From Gammaproteobacteria bacterium (GTDB lineage: Bacteria > Pseudomonadota > Gammaproteobacteria > Pseudomonadales > Azotimanducaceae), in NCBI GenBank assembly GCA_009919975.1, contig RGAU01000002.1, forward strand, positions 1 to 34,387: a stretch of 34,387 nt of DNA, written 5' to 3'. This document shows positions 1-10,165 of the stretch, piece after piece; within the stretch, counting starts at the first letter, position 1, and the number at the start of each line of letters is the position of its first letter. Position numbers and translations under genes: made by a program. The notes beneath the pieces are model-generated. The model searched no databases. It worked only from the letters and a program-made list of their open reading frames with translations, and was not told the origin of the DNA.

Positions 1-1858
1 CGGGTCGATTATCGCCGTGCTTGCGGTGTTTGGCTTCGGTGCCCTGAATTTCTTCGTGGTGAGCGAGCCAGCGGTGGCCACCGTAGGCGAGGGGCGAGTA
101 ACCCAATCGGAATACGCAGCCGAGCTTGAGCGTCAGCGCCAACAGCTGGCTGCAAGCTTCGGGGATAGCTTTGACCCTGCTCTCGTGGAGCAGCTAGGCA
201 TCCCTGAGCGCGTGTTGGAGTCCCTTATTAACCGGGAGCTGCTCAGCGCAGCGGCGGAAGATGCTGGATTGGCGGCGCCGGGAGGTGAACTCGATAAGAT
301 CATTACCAGCATGCCGCAGTTTCAGGGCGACCTGGGCTTCGACGAGGACCGTTTCCGCTTCGCGCTTCAGAGCATTGGCATGACCCCCGCGAGCTTTAGA
401 AGCGCCATGGGCGCCGATCTCTCGGTTGACCAACTTACCAGTGGGGTCGCGGATTCAAGCTTTATCACCGAGACGGAGCTCCGCGCGCTCGCCACCGTAT
501 TACTTCAGAATCGTGATATCGCCTGGCTGCGCCTCGCGCCCAGTGAGTTCGAGGCTGAGGTCACGGTGAGCGACGAAGCCCTCGAGGCCTTCTTCGAGGC
601 CCGGCAGAGCGCGTATCGCGCCCCGACCCGGGTGCGGGTAGAAGCCCTCCGCCTTGATCGCTTCGACTTTGAAGAGGCGCAGGCGATCAGCGAGGAAGCG
701 GTGCTTGCCGCCTACGAGCGCGAGAAGGCCGCTTTTGAGGGGCAGGAGCAGCGGGAAGCCGCCCATATCCTCCTCGCGGAGACGGATGATCGGGACCTGG
801 CGGCGGCGCGGACCTTGGCCGAATCGCTTCTGGCACGCCTTGAGGCCGGGGAGGATTTCGCTGCTCTGGCTGAGGCCTATTCCGATGACCCCGGCTCCGC
901 GAGCGATGGGGGTCGGCTCGGCACGGCTGCCCGGGGCACCTTCGTGGGGCCCTTTGAGGAGGCACTTTTTTCCATGGCGCCCGGCGAGCTTCGGGGACCG
1001 GTGGAGACGGAGTTCGGAGTGCACATCCTGCGGCTTGATAACGTTTTTACCACGGAGTTGCCGAGCTTCGATGAACTCGCCTTCTCCCTTCGGGAGCGGC
1101 TCCGGGCCGAGGCGGCGGAGGCCGCTTTTGCCGAGGCCAAGGCCAAGCTCGAGGTGCTGGCCTACGAGGCTCCGGACCTCACGGAGCCCGCGGAGGCTCT
1201 GGGGCTCACCCTCGAGCGCCCCGAGGCCTTTTCTCGGGACGGGGGCGAAGGCATTTATGCCACCGCTGCGGTGCGAGACGCGGCTTTTTCCGCTGAGGTA
1301 CGGGAAGAGGGGTACAACAGCGAGGTGCTTGAGCCTCGGGACGGCCTTGCGGTGGTCCTTCGGGTGATCGAGGAGATTCCCGCTCGGGATCAGACGCTGG
1401 ATGAGGTACGGGAGGCTGTCACCCGGGAATTCATTGCGGAAGCTTCGGCGCGCTTGGCCGAGGGCGCCGCCCAGGCGGTGCTCGACGAACTTACCGCAGG
1501 GACCTCAATCTTTGAGGTTCCCCAAGCCGAGGGTCGGGAATGGGTCCGCGAGGAGGGGCTACTGCGCACGAATACGGAGCTTCCTCCGGCCCTGCGCGAC
1601 GCCGCCTTCCGCCTTGCTCCGCCCACGGCGGAGGAGCTTCGCCGGATCGATCGGGTCCGCCTCCCCAGCGGGGAGCAGCTGGTGCTCATCCTGACCGACC
1701 CGGGGCGCTACGACGCGCTTAGTGATGAGCAGAAAGCGTCCCTTCGCGCTCAGCTGGCGCAGCGAAGCCAGGGGATAGACTTTACGGCCTTCCGGGGCGC
1801 GCTCGCTCGGGACTTTCCCATTAAGCGAAGCCGCTCGAACATGACGGAACTGCCCTAG
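1..1858 (+). CDS. ppiD: Peptidyl-prolyl cis-trans isomerase PpiD/SurA-like, 5' end truncated by window edge
   Basis: Reading frame is open from base 2 (GSIIAVLAVFGFGALNFF membrane segment). SurA_N-like N-terminus; parvulin motif AAHILLAE...DPGSASDGGRLGTAARGTFVGPFEEALFSM...VETEFGVHILRL. Confidence 0.9.
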   Translation, partial: GSIIAVLAVFGFGALNFFVVSEPAVATVGEGRVTQSEYAAELERQRQQLAASFGDSFDPALVEQLGIPERVLESLINRELLSAAAEDAGLAAPGGELDKIITSMPQFQGDLGFDEDRFRFALQSIGMTPASFRSAMGADLSVDQLTSGVADSSFITETELRALATVLLQNRDIAWLRLAPSEFEAEVTVSDEALEAFFEARQSAYRAPTRVRVEALRLDRFDFEEAQAISEEAVLAAYEREKAAFEGQEQREAAHILLAETDDRDLAAARTLAESLLARLEAGEDFAALAEAYSDDPGSASDGGRLGTAARGTFVGPFEEALFSMAPGELRGPVETEFGVHILRLDNVFTTELPSFDELAFSLRERLRAEAAEAAFAEAKAKLEVLAYEAPDLTEPAEALGLTLERPEAFSRDGGEGIYATAAVRDAAFSAEVREEGYNSEVLEPRDGLAVVLRVIEEIPARDQTLDEVREAVTREFIAEASARLAEGAAQAVLDELTAGTSIFEVPQAEGREWVREEGLLRTNTELPPALRDAAFRLAPPTAEELRRIDRVRLPSGEQLVLILTDPGRYDALSDEQKASLRAQLAQRSQGIDFTAFRGALARDFPIKRSRSNMTELP

Positions 1859-1902
1859 GGCCTTGAACGCTGCCGCTGCGCCCCTGGCGGGTTGTCGCGC
1901 GG

Positions 1903-3471
1903 TCAGTTAACGGCGGTCACCGCAACGAAGAGGGTCAGCGGTTGCCCCGGTTGCAGGTACGCCTCCGGATCTAGGGCATTCCAGCCCACGATATCGGCTA
2001 CCGTCACCCGATAGCGCTTGGCAATGCGCGCGAGGGAATCCCCTTGGCGGACGCGATAGGCCACCCGTCGGGATACGGCGCTCCGCTGCGGCGGCAGCGC
2101 ATCCAACGCCGTCGGCGCGGGGCCTTCCTGGTACACCACGAGGGACCGGCCCACGCGAAGCACATCCCGCTCCCGCATCCCATTCCATCGAGCGAGATTC
2201 GCCGTGCTGGTGCCGTAGGCTCGGGCGAGGGTCCACAGGCTGTCGCCCGGACGCACGGTGACCTCGAAGCGCGTGCCGCGGCCCGCGGCCGGTGCCGTGC
2301 GCCGTTCCCGTTGGTCGGCGCTGAGGGCGTAACGCTCTTCCGTGGCGCTTGCTCGAGGAACGAGGAGCGCATCCCCGGCGCGAATAATGTTGCCCCGGAG
2401 CTGATTGGCCCGCCGTAGGGCTTCCACGCTACTGTGGTAGCGGGCTGCGATCACGGAAAGGGATTCCCCTTCCCGAATGATGTGTCGCACCCAGGCCACG
2501 CGCTGGGAAGCATCAAGGGCGGCGAGCCCGGTACGGAAGGCCTCCACTTTATCCACGGGCAGGAGAAGGCGATGGGGCCCATCGGGATGGGTGGACCAGC
2601 GATTCAGCGCCGGGTTTAAGCGGTAGAGCGTTTCCATGTCCACCTCCGCAAGGTCCGCGGCGCGCGCCAGGTCAAGCTGACCTCCGGTCTCTACCACCGC
2701 AAACTGCGGCGCATTGGGGAGGGGACGGAGGGCGAGCTCATAGGCCTCGGGGTCTCGCACCAGCCGGGCTATCGCCAGCAGCTTGGGGACGTAGGCTTCC
2801 GTTTCCCGCGGAAGGTCCAGGGAGAAGAAATCGAGGGGCTTGCCCCGGCGCTGATTGCGCCGCTGAGCCTTGCGGACATTGCCCGAGCCCGAGTTGTAGG
2901 CGGCTAGGGCCAGCAGCCAGTCCCCCTCAAAGAAGCCGTGCATATCCTCCAGGAAGGTGTAAGCGGCCTCCGTGGCCTTCAGCACGTCCCGGCGCTCATC
3001 GTGCCACCAATCCTGTTGAAGGCCGTAGAGGCGCCCCGTGGCGGGCATAAATTGCCAGAGTCCGGAGGCCCGGGCCGGGGAAAAGGCGAAGGGATCAAAG
3101 GCGCTTTCCACTACGGGGAGAAGCGCAAGCTCGAGAGGGATACCCCGACGCTCGGCTTCGGTGACCGCGAAATGCAGATAGGGCTCGGCGCGGGTAAAGG
3201 TCCGTTCAAGGTAGTCGGGGTGCCGCACAAACCAATTCAGTTCGCTGGTGATACGGGGATGGTGAAGCTCCGGAAGGGCATAGCCGCGGCGCAAGCGCTC
3301 CCACAGGTCGGCGGGTGCCAGGGGCTCGGGGGCATAGGGCACCAGTTCATAACTCAGACTTGGGAGCAGAGACGGTGCCAGCTGGAGCTGGGGCGCGTCG
3401 CTTGCCCCGGGCAAGGTGCTGCAGCCCCCCAGGGTCAGAAGGGCCCCGAGGCCCAGGCCGACGGCACGCAT
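1903..3471 (-). CDS. mltD: Membrane-bound lytic murein transglycosylase D with LysM repeats
   Basis: Lipobox LTLGGCS; SLT motifs ESAFDPFAFSPARASGLWQFMPATGRLYGL and ALAAYNSGSGNV; three C-terminal LysM repeats. Start set at MRAVGLG (ATG complement 3469-3471), just after the gloB stop. Confidence 0.93.
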   Translation of the reverse strand: MRAVGLGLGALLTLGGCSTLPGASDAPQLQLAPSLLPSLSYELVPYAPEPLAPADLWERLRRGYALPELHHPRITSELNWFVRHPDYLERTFTRAEPYLHFAVTEAERRGIPLELALLPVVESAFDPFAFSPARASGLWQFMPATGRLYGLQQDWWHDERRDVLKATEAAYTFLEDMHGFFEGDWLLALAAYNSGSGNVRKAQRRNQRRGKPLDFFSLDLPRETEAYVPKLLAIARLVRDPEAYELALRPLPNAPQFAVVETGGQLDLARAADLAEVDMETLYRLNPALNRWSTHPDGPHRLLLPVDKVEAFRTGLAALDASQRVAWVRHIIREGESLSVIAARYHSSVEALRRANQLRGNIIRAGDALLVPRASATEERYALSADQRERRTAPAAGRGTRFEVTVRPGDSLWTLARAYGTSTANLARWNGMRERDVLRVGRSLVVYQEGPAPTALDALPPQRSAVSRRVAYRVRQGDSLARIAKRYRVTVADIVGWNALDPEAYLQPGQPLTLFVAVTAVN

Positions 3472-3472
3472 C

Positions 3473-4240
3473 TTAAAACCGGTCCTTCCAGCCCCGGAGG
3501 GCCGCAAAGCAGGCGCTCGGCTCTGCATGTTCGAGAGACGCCTCTTGCGCCGCCAGGGCCTGGCGAATGCTCGGGGCTTCGGTGCGCAGAAAGGGGTTGG
3601 TGGCGCGTTCTAAGGCGATGGACGTGGGGACGGTGGGCGTCCCCGCCGCGCGCAGCGCCTCAGCCTCGTCAATGCGGGCGAGGAGGGCGGCGTTATCGGG
3701 CTCCACGGCCTTGGCAAAGCGCAGGTTCGCCAGCGTGTATTCGTGAGCGCAGTACACCGCGGTGTCTCCGGGAAGGGCCGCAAGGCGCGCTAGGCTGCGG
3801 TGCATTTGCGGTGCGGTGCCCTCAAACATTCGGCCACAGCCCCCCGCGAAGAGCGTATCACCGCAGAAAAGGAGTCCGGCCTCGGCGCTATGGTACGCGA
3901 TGTGATCCAGGGTATGGCCGGGGACGGCCAGTACGGTGAAGGGCGTACTTCCAAGGGCGAGGACGGCGCCGTCCTCCAGGGGGTCCGTGATGCCCTCGAA
4001 GGGGCTGTTGGCAGGGCCGTAGATGGAGCAGTTGTAGCGTTCCGCCAGCTGGAGTGCCCCTCCGGTATGATCAAAATGGTGGTGCGTGATGAGCACCCCG
4101 AAAAGGCTTAGGCCTCGCGCCTGTAGGGCGGCTTCTATGGGGGCGGGATCCCCGGGATCGACGACCCAGGCCCGGCGCTCGTCGTCGTGGAGTAGCCACA
4201 GATAGTTGTCCTGAAATGCGGGGACGGCTAAAACTTCCAT
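3473..4240 (-). CDS. gloB: Hydroxyacylglutathione hydrolase (glyoxalase II)
   Basis: Metallo-beta-lactamase motif THHHFDHTGG, GHTLDHIAY, LFCGDTLFAGGCGRMFEGTAPQM, YCAHEYTLANLRFA; C-terminus WKDRF. Confidence 0.95.
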   Translation of the reverse strand: MEVLAVPAFQDNYLWLLHDDERRAWVVDPGDPAPIEAALQARGLSLFGVLITHHHFDHTGGALQLAERYNCSIYGPANSPFEGITDPLEDGAVLALGSTPFTVLAVPGHTLDHIAYHSAEAGLLFCGDTLFAGGCGRMFEGTAPQMHRSLARLAALPGDTAVYCAHEYTLANLRFAKAVEPDNAALLARIDEAEALRAAGTPTVPTSIALERATNPFLRTEAPSIRQALAAQEASLEHAEPSACFAALRGWKDRF

Positions 4241-4322
4241 GGAATACCCCTGCCGGGCTGGGAAAACCCCGTATGATAGGGAAGCTTTCCCAGGGACTCT
4301 AGAAGCAATTCGCGAGGCTGAA

Positions 4323-5147
4323 ATGTGCGCCCTTCGTTTTGAAACGGCCTTTGATGCGCCCCGAGCCAGTCAAACAGCCCGTTTTTTCGCCTCCCCGATG
4401 GGTCAACGGTTAGAAAAGGCCGAGCTCGCGGCCCTTCGGGAGCGCCTCTCGGGCTGCGCCGGGGCCCGGGCGCTGGTGCTCACCGCCGGCGTGGATGAGC
4501 GCCTTGCGGATGCCCTCCCCGTGGCGCGTCGCCATATCGTTCGCCTAAGCGCCGAGGAGACGGTGCTTCCGGCTCGCCGTCGCGCGATCAGCAGTGGGGC
4601 CATAACCGTCGCAGATCCCGCGAACCTTCCCTTCGAGAACGATGCCTTTGACGTGGTGGTGTCCCTCCACGGCCTCGATCTCGCCGATCGACCTCAGCAG
4701 GCCCTGCGGGAGCTGAGCCGGGTGCTAGCTCCCGGAGGACGACTCCTCATGACCGGTTTCAACCCCTGGAGCAGCTGGGGGCTCCGCCGCTTTTTAACGC
4801 CCCGGCAGGCCCCCTGGAATAGCCATTTTCTGGGTGCGCGCCGGGTCGGGGATTGGCTGTCCGTACTGGACTTCACCCTTGGCGATCTTTGCCACGTGCA
4901 CTACCGCCTTCCCGAACCCTGGGGGTGGCCGTTCTGGGAGCACCCCGGGCTGAAAGGCCTAAAAGCCTGGCTCCAGCCTCCCCTGGGGGCGGCGTGGGTG
5001 CTGAAGGCGCGCCATGCCCCGGCCCTGGCCCTTCCGGAAGCGCGCAGCCTTCGCCGGAGTCGTCGGGCCGTGGTGGGCAGCCCAAGCGCAGCACGAGAAT
5101 CCGGTTCCATCCTTCGCTTCCCGGAAAACGATGACCGCGCCCGTTGA
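4323..5147 (+). CDS. Class I SAM-dependent methyltransferase, YafS-like
   Basis: [47 protein letters not shown]; lies between gloB and rnhA as yafS does in E. coli. Confidence 0.8.
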   Translation: MCALRFETAFDAPRASQTARFFASPMGQRLEKAELAALRERLSGCAGARALVLTAGVDERLADALPVARRHIVRLSAEETVLPARRRAISSGAITVADPANLPFENDAFDVVVSLHGLDLADRPQQALRELSRVLAPGGRLLMTGFNPWSSWGLRRFLTPRQAPWNSHFLGARRVGDWLSVLDFTLGDLCHVHYRLPEPWGWPFWEHPGLKGLKAWLQPPLGAAWVLKARHAPALALPEARSLRRSRRAVVGSPSAARESGSILRFPENDDRAR

Positions 5148-5610
5148 GCTTTGGACCGACGGCGCCTGCCGAGGAAACCCCGGGCCCGGGGGATGGGGCG
5201 CGGTGTTGCGCTATGGCGGCCGGGAAAAGCACCTGTGGGGCGGTGCGCCGGAAACGACCAACAACCGCATGGAGCTGACCGGCGCGCTCGAGGGGCTGCG
5301 AGCCCTTCAACGCCCCATGGCCGTGCGGCTTCATACCGATTCCGTTTATGTGCTGAAGGGCATGACGGAATGGATTGCGGGCTGGGAAACGCGGGGCTGG
5401 CGCACCGCGGCTAAGAAGCCCGTACTCAATGTGGATTTATGGCAGGCCCTGGTGGCGGCGGCGAAGCCCCACCGCATTGAGTGGGTTTGGGTAAAGGGAC
5501 ACAGCGGCGATCCCGGCAACGAGCTGGCCGATGCCTTGGCCAATCGCGGCGTGGACGCCTTCGCCCTCCATGGGCAAACGGGACAGGACGAAGCGGTGGT
5601 AAGCGCATGA
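5131..5610 (+). CDS. rnhA: Ribonuclease HI
   Basis: [68 protein letters not shown]. Start at ATG 5131 (MTAPVEL). Confidence 0.96.
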   Translation: MTAPVELWTDGACRGNPGPGGWGAVLRYGGREKHLWGGAPETTNNRMELTGALEGLRALQRPMAVRLHTDSVYVLKGMTEWIAGWETRGWRTAAKKPVLNVDLWQALVAAAKPHRIEWVWVKGHSGDPGNELADALANRGVDAFALHGQTGQDEAVVSA

Positions 5611-6323
5611 GGCAAGTAGTTCTGGATACGGAAACAACGGGGCTTGAGCCCGAGGCGGGCCACCGCATTATTGAAATCGGTGCAGTGGAGATCGTGGGGC
5701 GCCGGCTGACGGGGCGGCACTTCCATCAATATCTCAACCCCGATCGGGCCATTGACGAGGGGGCCCAGGCGGTCCACGGACTTACAGCGGAATTTTTGGC
5801 CGACAAACCCCGCTTTTCTGATATCGCCGAGCCGCTTCAGGCATTTTTGAGCGGCGCAGAGGTCATCATTCACAATGCGCCCTTCGATGTGGGCTTTCTC
5901 GATGCGGAGTGGCGTCGCCTAAGCCGGGGGCCAGAGAACACGGCGTCCCTCTGCGAGATCACCGACTCCCTCATCCTCGCCCGGCGTCTCCATCCGGGGC
6001 AGAAAAACAGCCTTGACGCGCTCTGCCGGCGCTACGACATCGATAATACGCAGCGCACCCTTCACGGCGCGCTGCTCGATGCGGAACTTCTGGCGGACGT
6101 ATTCCTTGCCATGACTGGGGGGCAGACGGCCCTCGGGCTCGGAGCGGAAGATCGGGAGGGGGGTGGGGTGTCGCGGGAGGTCACCCCCGCAACCCCCAAG
6201 CAATGGACTAAAACCCCGCGGGCGGCCCTTTCCCCGGAAGCAGAAGCGGCGCACCACGCCTACCTCGAGGCGATGGAGCACGACGCTGGCGCGCCGCCCC
6301 TTTGGCTGCGGGATCCCGCCTAG
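5607..6323 (+). CDS. dnaQ: DNA polymerase III epsilon subunit
   Basis: ExoI motif [59 protein letters not shown] overlap with rnhA. Confidence 0.95.
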   Translation: MRQVVLDTETTGLEPEAGHRIIEIGAVEIVGRRLTGRHFHQYLNPDRAIDEGAQAVHGLTAEFLADKPRFSDIAEPLQAFLSGAEVIIHNAPFDVGFLDAEWRRLSRGPENTASLCEITDSLILARRLHPGQKNSLDALCRRYDIDNTQRTLHGALLDAELLADVFLAMTGGQTALGLGAEDREGGGVSREVTPATPKQWTKTPRAALSPEAEAAHHAYLEAMEHDAGAPPLWLRDPA

Positions 6324-7565
6324 AGCAGATACTGCACGGCCAGGAAGCCCGTGATCCCCATGGTGATCGTATAGGGGAGGGCCATCACCACCATGCGCAC
6401 GTAGGACAGGCGAATGAGCGGAGCGATGGAAGAGGTCAGGAGGAATAGAAAGGCCGCCTGACCGTTTGGCGTAGCCACGGAGGGGATGTTGGTCCCGGTG
6501 TTGATGGCCACCGTGAGCTTATCGAAGTGCTCCCGTCCGATGGTGCCCAAATCCAGCGCCTGCTTCACCTCGTTGATATACACCGTCGCGACGAAGACGT
6601 TATCGCTGATGGCGGAGAGTAGACCGTTCGCGATAAAGAACAGGCCAGGCTGAAGGCTTTCCTTCTGAGCAAGCACCCAGCTGATCACCGGGGTGAAGAG
6701 GTGCTGGTCGTGGATCACGGCCACAACGCTGAAGAACACGCACTGGCGCGGGAAGCTTCGCGCCGTAGCCAAAGGCTCCGGTGAGTTCGAGGGCCAGGCA
6801 GGTCACAAGGCCCACCACAAGGACGGGCATGGTTACCGGCGCCATGCGCACGAAGAACTCCACAAATTCCCAGCCGGCCTTCCCTGCAATGAGCAGGTTT
6901 TGCGGCTCACCCACGGTGGTGCAAACCCCACCGAGGGCCGTGCCGACGGCCGCATGCATCATGAGGGAGCGAAGGAAGCTGCGGAACTCATCGAGATCCT
7001 CCCGGTGCACTTCCCCCACTTCGTGATCCGAGCCGTGGTCATGATCGTGGTGAAAGCCCTTTCCCGAGGCGACCTTGTGATAGATCGAGTAGAACCCCAC
7101 CGCAACGGAAATCACCACCGCGGTGACCGTCAGGGCGTCAAGGAACGCCGAGAGGAAGGCCGCGAAAATGGAGAACATGAAAGACAGAAGCATCTTCGAG
7201 CGGATGCCAAGGAGGATCTTCGTAAAGAGGAAGAGAAGCAGTTCGCGCATGAAGTAGATGCCCGCCACCATGAACATCAGCAGCAGGATGACGGGGAAAT
7301 TGGCGAAGACTTCCGTGCGGATGCTTTCCGTGTTGGTCATGCCAATGAGCACGGCTTCTAGCGCCAGAAGTCCCCCGGGTTGCAGGGGATAGCAGCGAAG
7401 GGCCATGGCCAGGGTGAAGATGAATTCCACCACCAGAACCCAACCCGTAACGAAGGGGCCTGCGACCACGAAGGCAATGGGATTCAGGACCAAAAACGCC
7501 AGCAGCGTCTGCTTGTACCAGTCGGGGGCGCTCCCGAGGAAATTCCGCCAGAGGGCTTGCGTCAC
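6320..7565 (-). pseudogene. nhaB: Na+/H+ antiporter NhaB, interrupted by an apparent internal deletion with frameshift near 6750-6770
   Basis: N-terminal part [28 protein letters not shown]...[20 protein letters not shown]...FGYGAKLP in one frame. C-terminal part [17 protein letters not shown]...[17 protein letters not shown]...[24 protein letters not shown] in another. The intervening ~80 residues of NhaB are absent. Confidence 0.88.
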
Positions 7566-7646
7566 GCTGACTCCTAGAGCAATTCGAAGGGGGGGATGCT
7601 CAAAACGCCTTGGACCCTACCTGATTTCCCGTTGCGCCGAAAGGCG

Positions 7647-7991
7647 TTAACTGCGGGGTTTTGGTGGAAAAAGTAGCCCGAGTTGGAGTGCCATAATGAG
7701 GTGTCCGTCGCTGCGGACGTTCCCGGCCATGAAGGCCTCCATGGGATTCGCCTTTCCCTCCAGAATCGCGAAGGCGAGTTCGAGGGAGGGGTAGTAAAAG
7801 CGCACCCGTGGGCAGCCAAGCTCCGGTGCCTCGCCAAGGCCAAGGGTGAGGGTGCCGCGATCTACCGCTAGGTAGAAGGTGGGAGTCGCGTCGATGACCA
7901 CCTGATAAAGGCGATGCATGTCCGCGCTCGCCTCGCTGCGAAAATGGGGGCGCAGTCGAGCTTCCAGCGCTTCCAGAGTGAGATTAAGCAT
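7647..7991 (-). CDS. SCP-2 sterol-transfer-domain-like small protein
   Basis: MLNLTLEALEARLRP...LAFAILEGKANPMEAFMAGNVRSDGHLIMALQL resembles the SCP2 pattern G...a.maFm.Gk....gD...a..l. Confidence 0.6.
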   Translation of the reverse strand: MLNLTLEALEARLRPHFRSEASADMHRLYQVVIDATPTFYLAVDRGTLTLGLGEAPELGCPRVRFYYPSLELAFAILEGKANPMEAFMAGNVRSDGHLIMALQLGLLFPPKPRS

Positions 7992-8140
7992 GGGGGGCTC
8001 CAAGGGCGACGGGGGCGATGCTACCCCGGAGAAGACCATTCTGGGAACGTCCCTGGACGGCTCGGGGAGGGAGGGTTACATTCCCGCGCCTAGGCGCACC
8101 CCCTCCCGTTGGGTCGCGTTCCTTAGACAAGGAGCCGTTA

Positions 8141-9149
8141 GTGGCGGAATTTTTGACGGAATATGGCCTGTTCCTGGCGAAGAGCTTCACCGTCTTGGTG
8201 GTGGCCCTGGTGCTGTTGTCGGCGATGGCTGGGCTTGCGCAGCGCAATCGCCGTGGGTCGCCGGAAGGGGCGGTTGAGGTTAAGCGCCTAAATGATCGCT
8301 TTGAGCCGTGCAAAGCGCGGTGCTCGACGACGCCAGCTTTAAGAAGCGGGAGAAGGCGGAGAAGAAGGCCCGTAAGGCCCGGGACAAGAAGGGCGGTGGC
8401 GATGAGGCGCGCGCCCGGGTATTCGTGCTCGACTTCCTGGGCGACGTGGAGGCCTCGGCGGTGGAGGCCCTGCGGGAAGAGGTGAGCGCCGTCCTCCTTG
8501 AGGCGCGGAGCGGCGACGAAGTCGTGCTTCGCCTCGAATCCCCTGGGGGCATGGTGCACAGCTATGGCTTGGCAGCCTCCCAGATCGAGCGACTTCGTGG
8601 AAAGGAGGGGCTCAAGGTGACCGTCTCCGTGGATCGGGTCGCGGCGAGCGGTGGCTATCTGATGGCAGCCCTGGGGCATCAGATTCTCGCGGCGCCCTTC
8701 GCCATTCTTGGAAGCATTGGCGTGGTGGCGCAGGTGCCTAACGTGCACCGCCTTCTGAAGAAGAACGACGTGGACGTGGAAGTGCTCACCGCTGGGGAGT
8801 ACAAGCGCACTCTCACCGTCCTGGGGGAAAATACGGAGCAAGGGCGGAAAAAATTTCTCGAGGAGCTGGAAGATGTGCACCGGCTCTTTAAAGCTTCCGT
8901 ACAAGCGGCCCGCCCACGGGGGAAAGCTGGTTTGGTACCGATGCGCTGGCCCGCGGCCTTTGTGACCATCTGGAGACCAGTGACAGCTATTTGCTTCGCC
9001 GCGCGGAAGAGGCGGAGCTCTTCGAGGTCCGCTGGTCCATTCCCCAGGGCCCCCTCGATCGTTTGCTTCAGGGGGCTCAGGGCACGGTCAATCGGGCCCT
9101 CGAAGGGGCCTTAGCCAGGATGCTGAACCGCAGCAACTGGCTTCGCTAA
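8141..9149 (+). pseudogene. sohB: SohB-like inner-membrane S49 protease, frame broken at two positions
   Basis: GTG start after AGGAG. MAEFLTEYGLFLAKSFTVLVVALVLLSAMAGLAQRNRR; then a second frame AVQSAVLDDASFKKREKAEKK...VFVLDFLGD...LRLESPGGMVHSYGLAASQ...ASGGYLMAALG...GSIGVVAQVPN; then a third frame TGESWFGTDALARGLCDHLETSDSYLL...NRSNWLR*. Confidence 0.88.
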
Positions 9150-9186
9150 TAACAGAATTCGCTAATCACTGAGGGGAGAGCATGGC

Positions 9187-10144
9187 ATGGGGACCTACCG
9201 CGCGATGGTGGTGCATCGGGAAGGGGACGCGCTAGTTCGTCGCCTGGAAACGCTCAATTCGAGCGACTTGCCCGCGGGCGAGGTTCTTATTGAGGTGCAC
9301 TACTCCTGTCACCCGGGCCTTTCCCCACACGCCAGGTATTGATGCTTCGGGCGTCGTGCTTGAGAGCGCCGCTCCCGAATTCTCCGCCGGGGATGAGGTC
9401 ATCGTCATTGGCTTCGATCTCGGCATGGGCACTGCCGGGGGCTTTGGGGAGCGTATTCGGGTGCCCGCCGGTTGGGTGGTGCCGCGCCCGGAGGGCCTAT
9501 CGCTGCGCGCGTCCATGGCGCTGGGTACGGCGGGCTTCACCGCGGCGGAATGCGTAGACAAGCTCGAACGCATGGGGGGGCTTAGCCCAGCCCAGGGCCC
9601 CGTGTTGGTTACCGGGGCCACGGGGGGCGTGGGCTCCGTGGCGGTCATGCTGCTTTCCCAGCTCGGCTACGAGGTGGTGGCCGTCACCGGTAAGGCTGAG
9701 AAGGGCGAGTGGCTGAAGGGCCTTGGCGCCTCCGAGGTGCTCAGCCGGGAAGCGCTTGCGGAAGGGGCGGGGAAGCCCCTCCTAGCGGAACGCTACGCCG
9801 GCGCCGTGGATACGGTGGGGGGAGAGCTGCTTTTCAATGCGGTGAAGTCCCTGCGCTACGGCGGTTCCCTGGCCGCCTGCGGACTCGTTGCATCTCCAGC
9901 CATCCCCGCCACCGTGCTGCCCTTTATTCTGCGTCACGTGAATCTTCTCGGCATCGACTCGGTGCAGTGGCCCTTGGCGGAGAAGAAGCGCCTGTGGGGG
10001 CGGCTGGCGAAGGAGTGGCAGCTCCCAGCGCTGGAGACGCTGGTGGAGCCCCTAAGCCTCGAAACCCTGTCCGATGCGCTGGATCGTATCCTGGCTGGGG
10101 AAATGGTGGGCCGGGGTCTCTTGATTCACAGCGCTGCGGCCTAG
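9187..10144 (+). pseudogene. acuI: YhdH/AcuI-family NADPH-dependent acryloyl-CoA reductase/quinone oxidoreductase, frame broken near 9305-9320
   Basis: MGTYRAMVVHREGD...LPAGEVLIEVHYS in frame 1; VTRAFPHTPGIDASGVVLES...LGTAGFTAAECVDKLE...VLVTGATGGVGSVAVMLLSQLGYEVVAVTGK...VDTVGG...YGGSLAACGL...PFILRHVNLLGIDSV in frame 2. The SSLNYKDALAxTG motif is missing. Confidence 0.82.
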
Positions 10145-10165
10145 GCGTCGGGGTCATCCCCAGCG

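Noticed and set aside
500-1400. Long ORFs opposite or out of frame with ppiD (500-1024 -, 654-1367 +, 687-965 -)
   Set aside because: Shadow ORFs expected in high-GC coding DNA; low-complexity translations and no recognisable domain, while ppiD has clear parvulin motifs.
6320-6323. Overlapping convergent stop codons (CTAG) of dnaQ and nhaB; similar TTAG overlap at 18929-18932
   Set aside because: Compact convergent gene ends are common; no functional implication beyond gene packing.
7984-8904. 306-aa minus-strand ORF over sohB
   Set aside because: Antisense shadow of sohB; the plus-strand frames carry conserved S49 protease motifs.
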